Shown piece after piece: positions 16,207 to 24,729 of a stretch of 64,000 nt of DNA (position 1 is its first letter; the number at the start of each line of letters is the position of its first letter). The notes beneath the pieces are model-generated. The model was not told the DNA's origin. It made no database searches and saw only the letters and a program-made list of their open reading frames with translations. The stretch comes from Costertonia aggregata. GTDB lineage: Bacteria; Bacteroidota; Bacteroidia; Flavobacteriales; Flavobacteriaceae. A program made the translations under genes and the position numbers. The stretch covers positions 2,141,848-2,205,847 of the forward strand of contig NZ_CP058595.1 of NCBI RefSeq assembly GCF_013402795.1, written 5' to 3'.

Positions 16207-17355
16207 TTAATTCTTTGCCCGTAAGGATATTTGCATAATCGTGCCTTGCTTGTTGGAAGAAAGGACCTTGACCTTACCGTTGTGGTACTCTTCTACAATA
16301 CGTTTTACGAGAGACAGCCCAAGGCCCCAGCCTCTTTTTTTTGAGGTCACCCCAGGATTGAAAATAGATTGAAAATCACTTTTGGGGATTCCATGTCCGG
16401 TATCGGTTATCAATATATGTACGTAATTTCCGTTGGGAACGATTTCGAGTGCGATACTCCCCTTGCCTTTCATGGCATCGATACCATTTTTTACCAGGTT
16501 TTCGATTGTCCAATTATATAATGATTTATTCAGGAGAACCGGAAAGTGCTCAACCTTGGCCTCAAAGGTAAAATTGATGAGCTTACTGCTTCTTCGCTTT
16601 AGGTAATCGTATGCGTTTTTGGTTTCGGCCACAATATCGTACTCGTCAAGTTTGGGAAGTGAGCCTATTTTGGAGAAACGTTCCGTAATGGTCTGCAAAC
16701 GATCGATATCCTTTTCTATCTCTTTGGTGATTTCAGGATTTATGTTCTCGGTTTTCAATAATTCGTTCCAGCCCAATAATGATGTGAGCGGTGTGCCGAT
16801 TTGATGCGCGGTCTCCTTCGCCATGCCCGCCCATAGCTTATTTTGTTCGGAGGCCTTATTGGTCTTAAAGAAAAAGAAGATGACCGCTCCGAATAAAAAA
16901 ATGATCAATAACAGTGCAATGGGATAATATTTGAGTTTGTTCAATACTTCTGAATTTCCGTAATATAAAGTAGCCAACTCCTCACCCTTGTACTCCATGG
17001 TTATGGGTGAGTTTTCACTTTGGAATTTTCGCATCTTTTCCTTGAGGTACGCCGTATCTTTTTGGAATTCCTTATCAATATTATGCGTTTTTATAGAACC
17101 GTCCCTATTCATCAATATCATAGGGGTAGAAGTGTTGTTTTGAAAGACCTTTAGGGGTAAATTACCTATTTCGGCATCTGCGGAAAGTGATTGAAATTCT
17201 GATTGTGCCGTGGCCCAAATTTCCATTTTTAACCGTTCTTCTTCCTTGAATTTTTTGAAAAAATTGTTCGTGTTCCACAAAATAAGGCTCACGATAACAA
17301 AGGATGCTATCAGAAGAAAAATGTTGGAAGTCTTCTTTTTAATATTGAATTTCAT
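16207..17355 (-). CDS. Membrane sensor histidine kinase
   Basis: A 382-residue kinase: TM1 at about 11-28, an extracytoplasmic sensor of about 110 residues, TM2 at about 142-163. The dimerisation domain has H184 in AHQIGTPLTSLLGW, the HxxGTPL variant common in Bacteroidota. An HATPase_c domain follows with N-box NLVKNGIDA, DTGHGIP and GWGLGLSLV. No response regulator gene adjoins it; it is cotranscribed with the small Zn-ribbon membrane protein. The signal is unknown. Confidence 0.9.
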   Translation of the reverse strand: MKFNIKKKTSNIFLLIASFVIVSLILWNTNNFFKKFKEEERLKMEIWATAQSEFQSLSADAEIGNLPLKVFQNNTSTPMILMNRDGSIKTHNIDKEFQKDTAYLKEKMRKFQSENSPITMEYKGEELATLYYGNSEVLNKLKYYPIALLLIIFLFGAVIFFFFKTNKASEQNKLWAGMAKETAHQIGTPLTSLLGWNELLKTENINPEITKEIEKDIDRLQTITERFSKIGSLPKLDEYDIVAETKNAYDYLKRRSSKLINFTFEAKVEHFPVLLNKSLYNWTIENLVKNGIDAMKGKGSIALEIVPNGNYVHILITDTGHGIPKSDFQSIFNPGVTSKKRGWGLGLSLVKRIVEEYHNGKVKVLSSNKQGTIMQISLRAKN

Positions 17356-17461
17356 CCATGTAGTGTCTTACACCAAATATAACGTAAAATGGTACAAATT
17401 CTTGTTTTATAGCTTTCATCGCTCTTTTTATTGGCCTTTAATTTTAGTACTTTTATTGGCT

Positions 17462-18343
17462 ATGAACAACATGATTTCTATAACCCCCAACGAGTTGGAA
17501 ACCCCAAAATTGCATAGCTATCTTTTGGGTGCCGTAGGTCCAAGACCTATTGCATTTGCTAGTACGGTAGATGCTGACGGAAGGCCCAACCTTTCCCCTT
17601 TCAGTTTTTTTAATGTATTCAGTGCCAACCCACCAATCTTGATTTTTTCTCCAGCGCGAAGGGTACGCGACAACACCACAAAACACACCTTAGAAAACGT
17701 TTTGGAGACGAACGAAGTGGTCATCAATATCGTGAACTATGACATGGTACAACAAATGTCATTGTCCAGTACCGAATATCCCGAGGGCGAGAACGAGTTT
17801 ATCAAATCTGGTTTAACCATGCTAAAATCGGATGTTGTACAACCTTTTCGCGTGGCAGAGTCCCCCGTACAGTTTGAATGTAAGGTGACCAAAGTAGAGG
17901 CTTTGGGCCAAGAAGGCGGTGCGGGCAACCTAGTGTTTTCAGAGGTGGTCAAGATACATGTTCATACATCGGTTTTGGATAGTAATGGGAGTATTGACCA
18001 ACATAAAATAGATCAAGTTTCACGTATGGGCGGTAACTGGTACAGTAGGGCCAATTTGGGAATGTTCGAAGTTCCCAAACCATTGTCAAGTCTGGGTATA
18101 GGAGTAGATGCTATTCCCGATACCATTAGAAACAGTGATGTGCTCACGGGAAACGATTTGGGAATGTTGGGAAATGTGGAAAAACTACCGGACCGGGAAG
18201 AGGTGCATGCCTTTGTTGAGACAAACGACGAGGTAAAAGCCTTGATAACTCTACAGGATCGTGGAAAACTTCATGCAAAAGCTAAAGCATATTTAGCCAA
18301 AAATGACGTACTTTCCGCTTGGAAAATTTTAATGGCAAAATAG
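17462..18343 (+). CDS. Flavin reductase family (FMN-binding split-barrel) protein
   Basis: A 293-residue protein with the flavin_reduct domain in its first 200 residues: LLGAVGPRPIAFASTVDADGRPNLSPFSFFN is the FMN-binding signature and NPPILIFSP follows. The C-terminal 90 residues are a helical extension common in Bacteroidota members. The start at 17462 is preferred because the frame extends upstream only through non-family sequence in the promoter region divergent from the kinase gene. It is likely an NAD(P)H:FMN oxidoreductase of unknown partner. Confidence 0.85.
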   Translation: MNNMISITPNELETPKLHSYLLGAVGPRPIAFASTVDADGRPNLSPFSFFNVFSANPPILIFSPARRVRDNTTKHTLENVLETNEVVINIVNYDMVQQMSLSSTEYPEGENEFIKSGLTMLKSDVVQPFRVAESPVQFECKVTKVEALGQEGGAGNLVFSEVVKIHVHTSVLDSNGSIDQHKIDQVSRMGGNWYSRANLGMFEVPKPLSSLGIGVDAIPDTIRNSDVLTGNDLGMLGNVEKLPDREEVHAFVETNDEVKALITLQDRGKLHAKAKAYLAKNDVLSAWKILMAK

Positions 18344-18349
18344 TAGAAA

Positions 18350-18727
18350 ATGGAAGTACAAGGAAAGGTAAAATTGATAGGAGAAACCCAGACTTTTGGG
18401 AACAATGGGTTTAGAAAAAGAGAAATCGTCGTAACTACCGATGAACAATATCCCCAACATATAATGGTAGAATTTGTTCAGGACAAAACCGATTTATTGA
18501 ATAATTTCAACGTTGGCCAAGATGTTAAGATCAGTATAAATCTTAGGGGTAGGGAATGGACGAACCCACAAGGCGAGGTAAAATATTTCAACTCAATTCA
18601 AGGTTGGCGCATTGAAAGTTTACAGCCAGCCCAAAATAGCGAAGGCATACCACCTACACCACCTGTTGAAGCCTTTGAACCTGCGGACAATCTTAACGAG
18701 GAAGATCACGATGACCTGCCGTTCTAA
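18350..18727 (+). CDS. DUF3127 domain protein
   Basis: A 125-residue protein of the Bacteroidota family DUF3127: an OB-fold-like beta-rich domain (GKVKLIGETQTFG, FRKREIVVTTD, NLRGREWTN) with an acidic, proline-rich tail ending EEDHDDLPF. The tail resembles the acidic C-terminal tip of single-stranded-DNA-binding proteins, so a DNA-associated role is plausible but unproved. It lies seven bases after the flavin reductase gene and ends before a terminator. Confidence 0.8.
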   Translation: MEVQGKVKLIGETQTFGNNGFRKREIVVTTDEQYPQHIMVEFVQDKTDLLNNFNVGQDVKISINLRGREWTNPQGEVKYFNSIQGWRIESLQPAQNSEGIPPTPPVEAFEPADNLNEEDHDDLPF

Positions 18728-18752
18728 TCTAGAACGTTATTCTACAATACTA

Positions 18753-18784
18753 AAAAAAACCTTCTCTCATGGGAAGGTTTTTTT
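18753..18784. terminator. Intrinsic terminator after the DUF3127 gene
   Basis: A stem AAAAAAACCTTC/GAAGGTTTTTTT (18753-18764, 18773-18784) with an eight-base loop, A-rich on one side and T-rich on the other. Confidence 0.85.
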
Positions 18785-18861
18785 ATGAGGATTAACGAAC
18801 AAGGTTAAACAGTTTTTTAGCGGTTATCTTCTTTTTGCTAATTTTATTTTAAAACATAAAA

Positions 18862-19530
18862 TTGTCAGAAAATAAAAAGCATAGTCCCTTGTTTTTTCTT
18901 ACGGACCGTTTGGAATTTCCGCCCTTGGAAAGTGCCAATGCCGAAGGTCTTGTGGCCGTGGGGGGCGATTTATCGCCTGAAAGATTGATTTTGGCCTATC
19001 AAAACGGAATTTTCCCATGGTTTAACGACGATTCCTTGATCATGTGGTGGAGTCCCGACCCTAGAATGGTTCTCTTTCCACATAAAATCAAAATCTCAAA
19101 GAGTATGCGGAAAATTTTGAAAAACAAAACCTTCCGGTTGACCAGAAATAATTGTTTTGCTACGGTTTTGGAAAAATGTTCCAGCATAAAACGGGTTGGT
19201 CAAGACGGTACTTGGATAACCGATAAGATGAAAAAGGCCTATATGGACCTTTACGAAAAAGGTTTCGCGAAATCGTATGAAGTATGGCAGGGCGATGTTT
19301 TGGTCGGAGGGCTGTACGGAGTGGATTTAGGTCACGTGTTTTGCGGTGAGAGCATGTTCAGTACGGTTAGCAATGCTTCAAAATTTGCTTTTATACGATT
19401 GGCACAAGAATTGGAACAGAGAAAATATACACTTATAGATTGCCAGTTATATACCGAACATTTGAAAAGTCTTGGTGCCGAGGAAATAACCAGACGGGAT
19501 TTTTTAAAAATGTTAGAGCGAGAAAACTAA
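18862..19530 (+). CDS. aat: Leucyl/phenylalanyl-tRNA--protein transferase
   Basis: A 222-residue Aat with the family signatures LVAVGGDLSPERLILAYQ, GIFPWF, WWSPDPRMVLFP and GGLYGVDLGHVFCGESMFS. It transfers Leu or Phe from tRNA to N-terminal Arg or Lys of proteins in the N-degron pathway. It appears to start with TTG at 18862; no in-frame ATG lies before the conserved region. Its end overlaps the convergent DUF2490 gene by 18 bases. Confidence 0.95.
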   Translation: MSENKKHSPLFFLTDRLEFPPLESANAEGLVAVGGDLSPERLILAYQNGIFPWFNDDSLIMWWSPDPRMVLFPHKIKISKSMRKILKNKTFRLTRNNCFATVLEKCSSIKRVGQDGTWITDKMKKAYMDLYEKGFAKSYEVWQGDVLVGGLYGVDLGHVFCGESMFSTVSNASKFAFIRLAQELEQRKYTLIDCQLYTEHLKSLGAEEITRRDFLKMLEREN

Positions 19531-20199
19531 GGAAGTAAGCACAAAAAGAATGTTTTCGGTGCGGTGGGTATAATCCTCAAATCTGTATTCCAACCCTGCC
19601 TGTAATTTTGTATTTTCATGTAAAAGCCACCCTATGTTTGCGGTAAATCGCTGGTCATATTCAGAAGCGTTTGCTCGGGCGACGCTTAAAAGCGATTCCG
19701 TAGAGGTAACCAAATAGGCTTCCCCCACATCTAGCTGTTCTCCTTGCAACGGGAAATCCAGCGCAAAACGATATCTAAACCGGTGTGTGGTAAGGGATTT
19801 GTTGATACGCTGCTCAGAACGCACCCTGTGGCCAAAACGTATGTTCCTTGATCTGGAGGTTATGTTGTATTGTTGCGTAAACCGAAGCTCGTTCTCCCTA
19901 TCGGCCTCAAAAGTATTCCTGAACCTATATTGAACGCCTAGGGCGATACTTTGATTACCGCTTATCTTTACATTTGAAAAATGTACCAAATCTATTTGCC
20001 TTATTCGTACATCTAGCTTTTCATCATAGGTATAGCTACGTTGCGAAACCTTGAAATTGTGCGAGTAATTATTGAAAACGGTATAGTTTAACGCTATATC
20101 GGATTCCCAAAATCCCGTAAAGTTATCTTGCCCCAAAACTATATTTCCCATAAAAAAACAGAAAACACATATTGATTTCCTAATACAGTACATGGTCAT
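19513..20199 (-). CDS. DUF2490 outer-membrane beta-barrel-like protein
   Basis: A 228-residue protein with a signal peptide (ICVFCFFMGNIVLGQ), then alternating aromatic/polar strands (GFWESDIALNY, RFRNTFEADRENELRF, RYRFALDFPLQG) ending LVFSL, as in DUF2490 family barrels. It is predicted to sit in the outer membrane; function unknown. Its start overlaps the end of the preceding gene on the same strand by 20 bases, indicating coupling with that secreted protein. Confidence 0.75.
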   Translation of the reverse strand: MTMYCIRKSICVFCFFMGNIVLGQDNFTGFWESDIALNYTVFNNYSHNFKVSQRSYTYDEKLDVRIRQIDLVHFSNVKISGNQSIALGVQYRFRNTFEADRENELRFTQQYNITSRSRNIRFGHRVRSEQRINKSLTTHRFRYRFALDFPLQGEQLDVGEAYLVTSTESLLSVARANASEYDQRFTANIGWLLHENTKLQAGLEYRFEDYTHRTENILFVLTSLVFSL

Positions 20200-20767
20200 A
20201 GTTTGGTGGGAGGGATTTTCGGATATTTACAAAGTTTCCCTCGGCATCGAACAATATCTCAAATTGTTCATAGGTTTCTTTCTCACGTCCAGAAATAACA
20301 AGTTCATAGTTTATGGTAGGTATCATGAGGTTTTGAAATGCATTTTTTACAGTTTTTTCGGTTGCCTCAATAGCCATGACCGGGTACTGTTGTTGTAAAC
20401 GCTGAATTTTATATTTAGTGAATTTTTGGGTGAGGTACTGCTCTATCTTTTTGAAGGTATCTTCGGGAATATCAACAGGTTTGATCAATATCTCAATATC
20501 TTCCATTGCTCCGCTGTCATCAAATTCAATACTGTACCAAAGTCTGTCTTTCTTGAATTTTGCCTCGTAACTTACTTTACTGCTATCGGTTTCCTTATAA
20601 AATTTGATACGTTTGGCACCTTCCAATTTTTCTTGAATATAGCCTAGCGCCTTTTTGGGGAACTGGGATTTTTTTATGCGATATTCACGTTCGTATTTGT
20701 TTTGGGCATTAGCGATACACACACCATTAAACAAAACCAATAACAACACATATAGTTTTATTCTCAT
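20180..20767 (-). CDS. Secreted protein of unknown function
   Basis: A 195-residue protein with a signal peptide (MRIKLYVLLLVLFNGVCIANA). It has two repeated alpha/beta units that look PepSY-like (KKALGYIQEKLEGAKRIKFY and FKKIEQYLTQKFTKYKIQ), and it is rich in Lys and Glu. No catalytic motif is recognised. It is cotranscribed with the downstream DUF2490 barrel through a 20-base overlap, suggesting a joint envelope role. Confidence 0.6.
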   Translation of the reverse strand: MRIKLYVLLLVLFNGVCIANAQNKYEREYRIKKSQFPKKALGYIQEKLEGAKRIKFYKETDSSKVSYEAKFKKDRLWYSIEFDDSGAMEDIEILIKPVDIPEDTFKKIEQYLTQKFTKYKIQRLQQQYPVMAIEATEKTVKNAFQNLMIPTINYELVISGREKETYEQFEILFDAEGNFVNIRKSLPPNYDHVLY

Positions 20768-20785
20768 TTTCTGGAAATCTATTGA

Positions 20786-21349
20786 TCAAACTTCATTATA
20801 CCTAAAACAGCTTATTTCATGGTCATTGACCATTCCGGTTGCTTGCATATGGGCATACACAACGGTACTGCCTACAAATTTAAAGCCTCTTTTCTTCAAA
20901 TCCTTACTAATGGTGTCGGAAAGCGGTGTGTTGGCAGGGGCATCTTTGTAGTTAGTGAATGCATTCTTTATGGGTTTTTTATCTACAAATCCCCAAATAT
21001 AGTCGCTAAAGCTTCCAAACTCTTTTTGTACCTGCATGAAGGCAACGGCATTGGAGACGGTTGCGTTTACCTTTAGTTTGTTGCGTACAATGCCTTCATC
21101 CTGTAAAAGAGCGTCTATTTTCGATTCGTCGTAAGTGGCTATTTTTTCATAGTTGAAACCATCGAAGGCCTTTCTGAAATTTTCCCGTTTGCGAAGTATG
21201 GTAATCCAACTTAGCCCTGCTTGAAAAGTTTCCAATATCAAAAATTCAAATAAAGTTGCATCGTCTCTTACCGGTACGCCCCACTCTTCATCATGGTAGG
21301 CCTCATATAATACATCGCCCCTGCACCAACCACATCTGTGTTTTTCCAT
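20786..21349 (-). CDS. tag: DNA-3-methyladenine glycosylase I
   Basis: A 187-residue Tag enzyme. It begins MEKHRCGWCRGDVLYEAYHD, with the Zn-ligand Cys and catalytic-site residues, then LFEFLILETFQAGLSW, and ends with YAHMQATGMVNDH and a late Cys completing the zinc site. It removes 3-methyladenine from alkylated DNA. It lies 18 bases upstream of the secreted-protein gene on the same strand, so the three minus-strand genes may be cotranscribed. Confidence 0.96.
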   Translation of the reverse strand: MEKHRCGWCRGDVLYEAYHDEEWGVPVRDDATLFEFLILETFQAGLSWITILRKRENFRKAFDGFNYEKIATYDESKIDALLQDEGIVRNKLKVNATVSNAVAFMQVQKEFGSFSDYIWGFVDKKPIKNAFTNYKDAPANTPLSDTISKDLKKRGFKFVGSTVVYAHMQATGMVNDHEISCFRYNEV

Positions 21350-21386
21350 GGTTCAATTATTTGAAAAATAAAGGTAATCGAATATT

Positions 21387-22349
21387 TTAAAACCCTTGTA
21401 TAATGCCAAGATAAATAGGCATGCCCAGTGTGATATTGAAAGGGAAGGTTATGGCCAGGGCCATAGGCAAATATAGACTGGGGTTCGCTTTTGGGGCAGC
21501 CAACCGCATGGCGGCGGGCACCGCAATGTAGGACGCACTTGCAGCCAATATTGCGAACAAAAATCTATTTCCTATGCTCTCTGTAAAAGATGCGCTTATC
21601 ACGGCGACCAAGCAACCGTTGATAAGGGGAACAATAATGGCGAACAAAAGGGCGAACCATCCTTTTTTGACAAAATCGTTCAACTTTTTACCGCTGGTTA
21701 TTCCCATGTCCAACAAGAACACGGCCAAAAAGCCTTTGAAAATGTCCGTAGTAAAGGGAGCTATGCCCATGGCTTGCTTATCACTCGCCATAAAACCTAT
21801 GACCAAACTTCCCATAATGAGAAGCACACTACCGTTGGTCAAGGAATGGTGAAGCACACTGCCCAACTTTATCTTTTCTTTTTTGTTTTTTTGGAAATAG
21901 GCCATCAATAGTACCCCGATGATTATGGATGGAGCTTCCATCAAAGCCATCACGGCTACCATGTGGCCCCCAAAATCAATCTGTTCCATTTCCAAAAACG
22001 ATACGGCGGTCACAAAGGTAACGGCACTAACAGAGCCATAAGCTGCCGCAATGGCTCCGGAGTTGGGTACGCTAAATTTTCTTCTTAAGATAAAGTAGGT
22101 ATATATCGGTACAAAAAGTGCAAGGAATACCCCGAAAAGTAGCGACCAAAATATTTCCATATCAAGTTCGCTATGCGATAGTTCTTGCCCCCCTTTGAAG
22201 CCGATGGAGAACATAAGGTAAAGCGATATGAATTTCGCCGAGTTCGGCGGAATCTCTAAATCACTTTTTAATTGAACTGCTATTATTCCCAAAAAGAAAA
22301 AGAGCAGGGCAGGGTTGGTCAGGTTGTCAATCAGTAAATGTAAATCCAT
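21387..22349 (-). CDS. sbtA: SbtA-type sodium-dependent bicarbonate transporter
   Basis: A 320-residue integral membrane protein with about ten transmembrane segments, matching the SbtA family along its length: an N-terminal DNLTNPALLFFFLGI, FMSIGFKGGQEL-like segment (YLMFSIGFKGGQELSH), and the second-half repeat with LLDMGITSGKKL and a final helix rich in Ala and Pro. Cyanobacterial SbtA imports bicarbonate with sodium. In a heterotroph it could feed anaplerotic carboxylation. It is in an operon with two small genes upstream and a divergent LysR regulator. Confidence 0.88.
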   Translation of the reverse strand: MDLHLLIDNLTNPALLFFFLGIIAVQLKSDLEIPPNSAKFISLYLMFSIGFKGGQELSHSELDMEIFWSLLFGVFLALFVPIYTYFILRRKFSVPNSGAIAAAYGSVSAVTFVTAVSFLEMEQIDFGGHMVAVMALMEAPSIIIGVLLMAYFQKNKKEKIKLGSVLHHSLTNGSVLLIMGSLVIGFMASDKQAMGIAPFTTDIFKGFLAVFLLDMGITSGKKLNDFVKKGWFALLFAIIVPLINGCLVAVISASFTESIGNRFLFAILAASASYIAVPAAMRLAAPKANPSLYLPMALAITFPFNITLGMPIYLGIIQGF

Positions 22350-22356
22350 GCAGGAA

Positions 22357-22650
22357 CTATTCCTCTAAGGTAATGTTGAGGATACCGTCTATTTTCAATT
22401 TTTTGCCCTCGTGGCGTACCGCTGAGATAAACTCTTTAACTATTTCTTTTTCTTTTTCCAGTTCTTTTATCCTATCGTCTGGGTATTTGGTATCAGCGGT
22501 CGCACTACCTTCGCACCAAGAAAGGCGTTGTAATTTGTGAAAATTTATTTTTTCATTGATAAGCGAAAGAATAACGTCCGATGCTTCCGATGGAGAAAAT
22601 ACACCGTCTACCAATTGAATTTTTTGCTTTGTTTTAGCCACTGTTTCCAT
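22357..22650 (-). CDS. Conserved small protein of the sbtA operon
   Basis: A 97-residue soluble protein of no recognised family, encoded seven bases upstream of sbtA on the same strand. It has an N-terminal segment VDGVFSPSEASDVILSLINEKINFHKLQ, a charged helix (DRIKELEKEKEIVKEF), and a short C-terminal strand ending in Glu-Glu. Tight spacing suggests it acts with SbtA, for example as a regulator, but nothing in the sequence proves this. Confidence 0.65.
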   Translation of the reverse strand: METVAKTKQKIQLVDGVFSPSEASDVILSLINEKINFHKLQRLSWCEGSATADTKYPDDRIKELEKEKEIVKEFISAVRHEGKKLKIDGILNITLEE

Positions 22651-22652
22651 TT

Positions 22653-22871
22653 TTAAAATTTAGATGAATATCTTTTTGTTTGCTTTTGACCTGCCAAATG
22701 TATGATGGCAAGCCCGAACACGATCAACATAGAAACTGTTAACCATCCAAAAAATAAAAAGCCATTGAGTGCCGACAAGGTTAAAACAGAGCCGAAAACA
22801 AGGCACATGATCGTATAGTACAAAGGATGTAGCCATTCTGACTTCTCAATTTTTTCCTTTTGCTTAGACAT
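22653..22871 (-). CDS. Small two-helix membrane protein of the sbtA operon
   Basis: A 72-residue protein from the ATG at 22871 (MSKQKEKIEKSEWLHP) with two transmembrane helices (LYYTIMCLVFGSVLTLSALNG and FLFFGWLTVSMLIVFGLAIIHLAG). It is the first gene of the sbtA operon, two bases upstream of the next gene. An in-frame ATG at 22901 would add ten residues. Function unknown. Confidence 0.6.
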   Translation of the reverse strand: MSKQKEKIEKSEWLHPLYYTIMCLVFGSVLTLSALNGFLFFGWLTVSMLIVFGLAIIHLAGQKQTKRYSSKF

Positions 22872-22950
22872 TTTTTGGGTCTGTGTAAGTCTGTATATCA
22901 TGATTTAATTATTTTATGCAAAGGTTGAACAATAAATTCATAAGTTTTTA

Positions 22951-22969
22951 TTTATATTTATTATATAAA
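22951..22969. promoter_or_regulatory. Candidate LysR-type operator
   Basis: A perfect dyad TTTATA-N7-TATAAA in the 113-base divergent region between the sbtA operon and the LysR gene, 16 bases before the regulator start. It fits the T-N11-A shape of LysR-type sites, but the sequence is so AT-rich that chance is possible. Confidence 0.35.
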
Positions 22970-22984
22970 ACATTAAAATAGTTT

Positions 22985-23908
22985 ATGAATTATACCTTGC
23001 ACCAACTTCAGGTATTTCTTAAGGTATCTGAAAAACAGAGCATTACAAAGGCAGCAGAAGAGTTGTTCTTAACACAACCAGCCGTATCAATTCAATTAAA
23101 AAATTTTCAGGAGCAATTTTCCATTCCCCTGACCGAGGTGGTGGGCCGTAAGCTTTATGTTACCGATTTTGGAAAGGAAATTGCCAATGCGGCAGAAAAA
23201 ATATTGAACGAGGTTAATGCCATTAACTATAAATCCCTCTTTTATGAAGGTAATTTGGCGGGGCGGTTAAAAATATCTATCGTATCAACGGCCAAATATG
23301 TCATGCCCTATTTTTTGGCCGATTTTATAAAAGACAATAGTGGTATAGAACTTTTGATGGATGTGACCAACAAAGCCAAAGTAGTTGAAGCATTGGAGAA
23401 TAATGAAGTAGATTTTGCCATGGTCTCGGTGTTGCCCGATAAGTTGAACATTGAACGTGTTGAACTTATGGAAAACAAGCTTTTTTTTGTTGGTGGCACT
23501 AGGCATAAACTTAAGAATAACATGGGTAAACGCGAACTTTTTGAAAAACTGCCTTTGATATACAGGGAGCAAGGTTCGGCTACTCGCAACGCGATGGAGG
23601 ACTATATCAGAAAAAATAAGTTGCCCACTTCAAAAAAAATAGAGCTAACCTCCAACGAAGCAGTCAAACAGGCCGTAATTTCCGGTTTGGGATATTCGAT
23701 TATGCCATTGATCGGTATCAAGAACGAGCTAAAAAACAATGATTTGCAAATTATCAAGGTACCCGGCCTGCCCATTAGCACTAATTGGAATCTCATATGG
23801 CTTAAATCGAAAAACCTTTCTCCTGCCGCCACGGCTTTTTTGGAATATGTGGAGAATAAAAAAGAACAAATTATAAATAATCAGTTCAATTGGTACACAG
23901 ACATCTAA
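22985..23908 (+). CDS. LysR-family transcriptional regulator (CbbR/CmpR-like)
   Basis: A 307-residue regulator: N-terminal winged helix-turn-helix (LHQLQVFLKVSEKQSITKAA, LTQPAVSIQLKNF) at residues 1-62, then a two-lobed effector domain (GRLKISIVSTAKYVMPYFL, VDFAMVSVLPD, YREQGSATRNAME, GLGYSIMPL). It is divergent from the sbtA operon. In other bacteria CbbR/CmpR/CcmR regulators of this type control carbon-fixation and bicarbonate-uptake genes, so control of sbtA is likely by arrangement. Confidence 0.9.
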   Translation: MNYTLHQLQVFLKVSEKQSITKAAEELFLTQPAVSIQLKNFQEQFSIPLTEVVGRKLYVTDFGKEIANAAEKILNEVNAINYKSLFYEGNLAGRLKISIVSTAKYVMPYFLADFIKDNSGIELLMDVTNKAKVVEALENNEVDFAMVSVLPDKLNIERVELMENKLFFVGGTRHKLKNNMGKRELFEKLPLIYREQGSATRNAMEDYIRKNKLPTSKKIELTSNEAVKQAVISGLGYSIMPLIGIKNELKNNDLQIIKVPGLPISTNWNLIWLKSKNLSPAATAFLEYVENKKEQIINNQFNWYTDI

Positions 23909-23917
23909 CGGCAACAG

Positions 23918-24229
23918 CTAGACTTTTGCAGTCTCGGAACGAATCAAATCTGTAAGCTCATCATCCATATAAACAATGGGGATAGAATATAACATGGGCA
24001 TATTTTCTGAAAAATGCTTCTTAATCTCTTCGTTGATCGTATTGAAAAGTAAGGCTTTTGTTTTCCCTATGATCAGGGTTTGTTGACTTTCTTGAAGTTT
24101 GTCGCCTATTTTTTGGTATACCGTTTTTTCTGAGACGACGGCATGTAGCAATAGCTTTTCGCCCATCAAGATATCTATGATTTTCAGGGCCTGCTTTTTA
24201 TCTTTGGTAATAATGTGGGCCAATATCAT
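23918..24229 (-). CDS. CutA/PII-like ferredoxin-fold protein
   Basis: From the ATG at 24229 this is a 103-residue protein (MILAHIITKDKKQALKIIDI); a longer frame to 24307 adds residues unlike the fold. The order of strands and helices follows CutA: a first strand, a helix ending MGEKLL, a middle hairpin with QTLIIGKTKALLF, a helix NTINEEIKKHF, and a final strand MPMLYSIPIVYMD. CutA and PII-like SbtB share this fold. It is convergent with the LysR gene next to sbtA, so it might be a regulator of bicarbonate uptake. Both fold and role are inferred. Confidence 0.55.
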   Translation of the reverse strand: MILAHIITKDKKQALKIIDILMGEKLLLHAVVSEKTVYQKIGDKLQESQQTLIIGKTKALLFNTINEEIKKHFSENMPMLYSIPIVYMDDELTDLIRSETAKV

Positions 24230-24349
24230 GAGGGTAGGTAAGTTTGTTAAAAACACCGACCGCGTCTCCCTTGGATTTGATTGCCTAGCGAAGAACAATC
24301 CAAGCACAGCCGGTGTACAGAGAACATAAGTGTTTATGTAAATTATTTA

Positions 24350-24700
24350 TCAGTAGACCTTTAATTCACCTTTGGTCAATGCATTGTCCAAAGTGGCTGT
24401 TACGCTCGGGTAAAACCTAAAAAAATTACGTCCGTTTTTTCTTTCTAACACTGCTTTTGTGGTGCCATCTTCATTTTTCACGATATCTTTCACCAATAGT
24501 TTTTCTCCTACGAGAGCATTGAAATTTGCTATGGCCCCCCTTTTTATAATTATATTGCTTTTAGGGAAATCTACATGTTTGTATTCTGAACCAGATGGGT
24601 TGTCTAAAATTAGAATGTCACCAATTTTTACATCGGCTTCCTGTGCCTGAAGCATGCTTATACTTACCAATGATAGAATACCAAATAATACTTTTCTCAT
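24350..24700 (-). CDS. Small secreted protein, tandem paralogue 1
   Basis: A 116-residue protein with signal peptide MRKVLFGILSLVSISMLQA, then a beta-rich domain (VKIGDILILDNPSG, NIIIKRGAIANFNAL). The C-terminal motif AVLERKNGRNFFRFYPSVTATL is shared with the neighbour upstream. No known family is recognised. It lies 29 bases after its paralogue on the same strand, suggesting a duplicated secreted pair. Confidence 0.65.
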   Translation of the reverse strand: MRKVLFGILSLVSISMLQAQEADVKIGDILILDNPSGSEYKHVDFPKSNIIIKRGAIANFNALVGEKLLVKDIVKNEDGTTKAVLERKNGRNFFRFYPSVTATLDNALTKGELKVY

Positions 24701-24729
24701 CGTTATTGATTTTTAAATTAAACGTTTTG

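Noticed and set aside
19513-19530. Convergent 3' overlaps at several gene pairs as regulatory features
   Set aside because: Overlaps of 4-21 bases (also at 14346, 15848, 33131, 52756) are ordinary in compact flavobacterial genomes; only the cognate kinase-regulator case was kept.
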